From assembly GCF_010389155.1 (NCBI RefSeq), contig NC_057762.1, positions 7,985,513-8,049,512 on the forward strand: 64,000 bases of DNA, in the 5' to 3' direction. Source of the DNA: Erigeron canadensis (taxonomy: Eukaryota; Streptophyta; Magnoliopsida; Asterales; Asteraceae). Of this stretch, positions 61,263-64,000 are shown piece by piece. Made by a program: the position numbers and the translations under genes. Under the pieces are notes generated by a model, which was not told where the DNA came from, did not search any database, and was given only the letters and a program-made list of their open reading frames with translations. Position 1 is the first letter of the stretch; every line of letters begins with the position of its first letter.

Positions 61263-62509
61263 TTAAGAGTTACGAGTAGCATTTAAGACATAAAAAAACA
61301 CATAAATCTCAAATAAATAGTACTAGTAATATATTAACTTGAAAAACTCATATCTTCATTACTGGATGCATTTTGAGACACTTTTTGAGAAGTGTCACTA
61401 GGATAAAAAAAAAAGTGTCAAAATATCAGGCTTATTAATATTGAGACAGATATATGTATAAACCATACTTCAATTTTATGTCCTCTATGTTAACAATGAT
61501 TCACTTCTCGCGTTCCGAGTGATGTATAACTTCGATGAATAGCATGTTATCCCTTTAACGTTCAAACAAAACTTCATACATCATATATGAACACGTACGT
61601 AAATTTCTCCATTGAAAACATCACTTTGATAAATAGCATGTTATCTCTATTTAAGGACATTTTTTTAAGTTTCATACAAAGCGAAAGGTACATTTTGATA
61701 AAATAATTGAATACTCTTTGTCAAGTAATGAGTCAAATGAATATAGTTATTATGGGTGAGAGTTTACTCAAGTTTATTTTCTAACTTGAGTCAAGTTGGA
61801 AATATTAATGAAAATTGAGTTCATTTCTCAACCTTTTAATGAAAATCAATGACTAAGATTCAAAGATAATTTTTGAATTTTGGCTCATGGTTTTCATCTA
61901 AGGGTCAAAATTGTTAGGTTTAACTCAGTTATTACATGATCTTGTTTTTCAAATTTTGGTTCACACTACATTTTAGTTATTCAGTGTAGTAGAATATATA
62001 TATACCCTATATATATATATATTTAAAATGCACGTCAGATTAATGAAAATAAAATCTAAATATTTATTTTGAATTTAATGACAGGTAAGTTAAAAGTTAT
62101 GCAAGTATACATAAAATAATTCTCAAGAAAACTTATTCAATTAAGAAGGTTTTGCTGGTAATTGTATGTATAATATGACGTAATAACACCCTGTTCAACA
62201 TATATAAACATCATATGTAAATAGTTTTAAAAAACTTGATTTGAAAATAGAGTTTCGTTCAATCTATTAGGGACGGGCTTTAGATTTGAAAATGTATATT
62301 TATCCACAGATGTATTTAGCATTTTCTCTAAAAGTAATATCTAGATCAAATTAATAAATGTTAAAAATAATTTCAAATATTATGAAAATCAATAAATTTA
62401 TTTAAGGTTTTACTAAATACAACCCGAACTATAGTTAAGTTGCATAAATTTTTAGACATTTTTTGGAATTTCATCAAAAAGTCCTTCAGTGAAACATGTT
62501 TGAGTTTTG
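61263..62509. other. AT-rich intergenic, no gene seen
   Basis: A pair of TAGCATGTTATC phrases at 61539 and 61636 suggests a diverged direct duplication (GATGAATAGCATGTTATC versus GATAAATAGCATGTTATC). No gene was found. Confidence 0.35.
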
Positions 62510-62689
62510 CAAAGTGGGCAAGGTTTTATCCCAATTAATTGTCGTGTCTTCGGGTGATTTAGTTGGGGGTTTCTCCTCCAACAAGGTATTGAGGGCGGGG
62601 GGACTCTCTAGCACGGACCCGGTTAGACAACGTAAGTTAGATCCCCTGTTGTGAGCAATTGATCTACACCCTTAAAAAAAAAAAAAAAA
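62510..62689 (+). mobile_element. SINE-like retroposon ending in A16
   Basis: A GC-richer segment (GGGTGATTTAGTTGGGGGTT, then GACTCTCTAGCACGGACCC) ends in a run of 16 A at 62674-62689. The shape suggests a retroposed short element. A and B boxes are not clear, so the class is provisional. Confidence 0.5.
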
Positions 62690-63032
62690 CTACAATTCTT
62701 AAGTCTTGTGTTTAGCATTTTTCATTTATTAATTATAATATTTATCCTTTAATTAATTCAATTGTAAATATACATTGAACAAAATCAGCTAGATACTAAT
62801 TAGGGAACGAATAAAAACACAAATTATTATTCCCAAATATAGATGTAGATTAGAGTGGTTCCTAAATTCTACTAATAATTAACCATCTTCCCCTTTTCTA
62901 TCAATCGGATTAAAGAAAGAAAGAAAGAAAAGCCCCCTTTTATTGCCCATATTCTGTTAAGAAAGCAGACCTTCAAATTTCAAAGATATTGTTCACACAC
63001 TGACATTAACCATCCCTCCATCATATCCATCC

Positions 63033-63040
63033 TATAAATA
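63033..63040 (+). promoter_or_regulatory. probable TATA box of the lipase gene
   Basis: TATAAATA lies 85-92 bases upstream of the ATG at 63125, a spacing that leaves room for a short leader. It is the best TATA match upstream of the gene. Confidence 0.5.
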
Positions 63041-63124
63041 AATACAACACTTTTGTTATGTACCAGGATATATATTTAACAGAATAATCCTACGTTGTTA
63101 ATTTCACTCATTAATTAATTAGTC

Positions 63125-63518
63125 ATGCTTGTTGTTTCTAAATTGATGAAAACTATCAACTTATTGTTATGGGTCTGTGTAGTGTTGTTAATACAACAAC
63201 CCAACCCAGCTTTGGGATCAAGAAAACTTAGTTCGGATGGTTTGATCATCACGAACCCGCCGCCACTTGGAATTTGTGCTTCTGGAGTGATCATATATGG
63301 CTATAAGTGTCAAGAAATTGATGTAAGTAACTACTGATTAAATAACAATGAGTTTATTTTATTGAATGTAATACAGAAACATATTAATTTGTGTGTATTT
63401 GTAGGTGACAACAGAAGATGGATACATATTGAGTGTTCAAAGGATTCCAGAGGGTAGAAATGGAGATGGAGGGGTAAAAAACAGGCAACCCGTGTTGTTA
63501 CAACATGGAGTTCTAGTG
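63125..63518 (+). CDS. triacylglycerol lipase / acid lipase (LIP, MPL1-like), 5' part only
   Basis: Two exons are in the window: 63125-63322 and 63405-63518, joined in frame. The remaining exons lie beyond 64000. The first about 31 residues form a signal peptide (NLLLWVCVVLLIQ core, then a small-residue cleavage region ALGS). GICASGVIIYGYKCQEIDVT and TEDGYILSVQRIPEGR follow, and then QPVLLQHGVLV, which carries the oxyanion HG. This is the N-terminal signature of eukaryotic acid lipases, which split acyl esters of glycerol or sterols. Secretion or vacuolar delivery is inferred from the signal peptide. The serine nucleophile and the rest of the triad are not covered. A second in-frame ATG at 63146 could also serve as start. 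Confidence 0.9.
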
Positions 63519-64000
63519 GTAATTATTACTCGTATATTGTTTTATACGTACTATACTAACCAATTATCTCTTTTTAATTTTCTTTTATATATATACACTT
63601 TATAAAAAGAGTTACGTTTTCTATATCTAATAAACTTGTACCACAATTAAATTAAACATTTCAACCTGCCTATCGCAAATGGGAAGTGATATTCGTATCA
63701 CAAGTTTTGATAAATCTACCACACACATGTTTTAATAACTTGTATAATGTGTTCAAAAAGTTGTAATGTGTAGTAAATTTATTAAAATTTGTGGTACAAA
63801 TATCATTTCTCCTCTTAAATAGATTATTACGCCCTTGACGGCTTGACTACTATATATAATGTAATTTGACTGTTCAAAATCGCATCTAGATAGTAGTATG
63901 TATGTATAGGCATCATTTTGCATGATTAATTACATACACCAACTTTAGTTTAATTACTTTCGTAATCCCGTGCTTTATAAACGTCAAAAATGCTTTTTGT
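63519..64000. other. start of lipase intron 2 (runs off the window)
   Basis: The donor GTAATT follows the exon ending at 63518. The remaining sequence is AT-rich and contains no segment resembling the next lipase exon. Confidence 0.6.

Overview
The window is nuclear DNA from a flowering plant. The genes are split by short AT-rich GT-AG introns, the intergenic space is AT-rich and full of small transposons, and every protein matches a plant family. The proteins read as a eudicot, and several repeat types look like those of Asteraceae, but the species cannot be fixed from sequence alone. No prokaryotic-type system, CRISPR array, rRNA or intact tRNA gene was found.

Eight protein genes can be modelled. 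From left to right they are: an inactive-type LRR receptor-like kinase (1181-4717, +, 7 exons); an NT-C2 (EEIG1/EHBP1-like) protein (14653-19455, +, 7 exons); a soluble epoxide hydrolase (20334-23320, +, 3 exons); an adenylate-kinase-like mitochondrial protein with a degenerate P-loop (24662-26033, -, 4 exons); an intronless calmodulin-like protein (34254-34688, +); a cytosolic-type ribulose-phosphate 3-epimerase (37099-41201, -, 8 exons including a 5-nt microexon); an N-myristoylated protein of the At3g27210 type (48036-51701, +, 3 exons); and the first two exons of an acid-lipase-type triacylglycerol lipase (63125 to beyond the end, +). The genes do not form one pathway. From memory, the order NT-C2, adenylate kinase 7, calmodulin-like, RPE follows Arabidopsis At3g01810-At3g01850, so the core appears to be an old collinear block with an epoxide hydrolase inserted.

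Most of the remaining sequence is mobile DNA. Elements with both ends and a target-site duplication visible are: three Mutator-like elements with 9-bp duplications (5455-7550, 21916-22914, 42936-43267); two hAT-type MITEs with 8-bp duplications (6717-7313, inside the first Mutator-like element, and 28908-29378, inside a Helitron); and two Tourist-like MITEs with TAA duplications (32641-32933, 49161-49484). There is also a tandem pair of Helitrons ending in a hairpin plus CTAG (28685-30239), a near full-length but dead RTE-type LINE (about 56590-60450), an L1-type LINE remnant, several tRNA-derived SINEs, and inverted-repeat MITEs without a clear duplication. A 155-bp broken copy of the LRR kinase gene lies 7 kb downstream of its parent.

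I found no convincing new biological system. The points most worth a second look are the 5-nt microexon in the epimerase gene, the adenylate-kinase-like protein that lacks its P-loop lysine, and two Mutator-like elements that share a leader-like internal unit.
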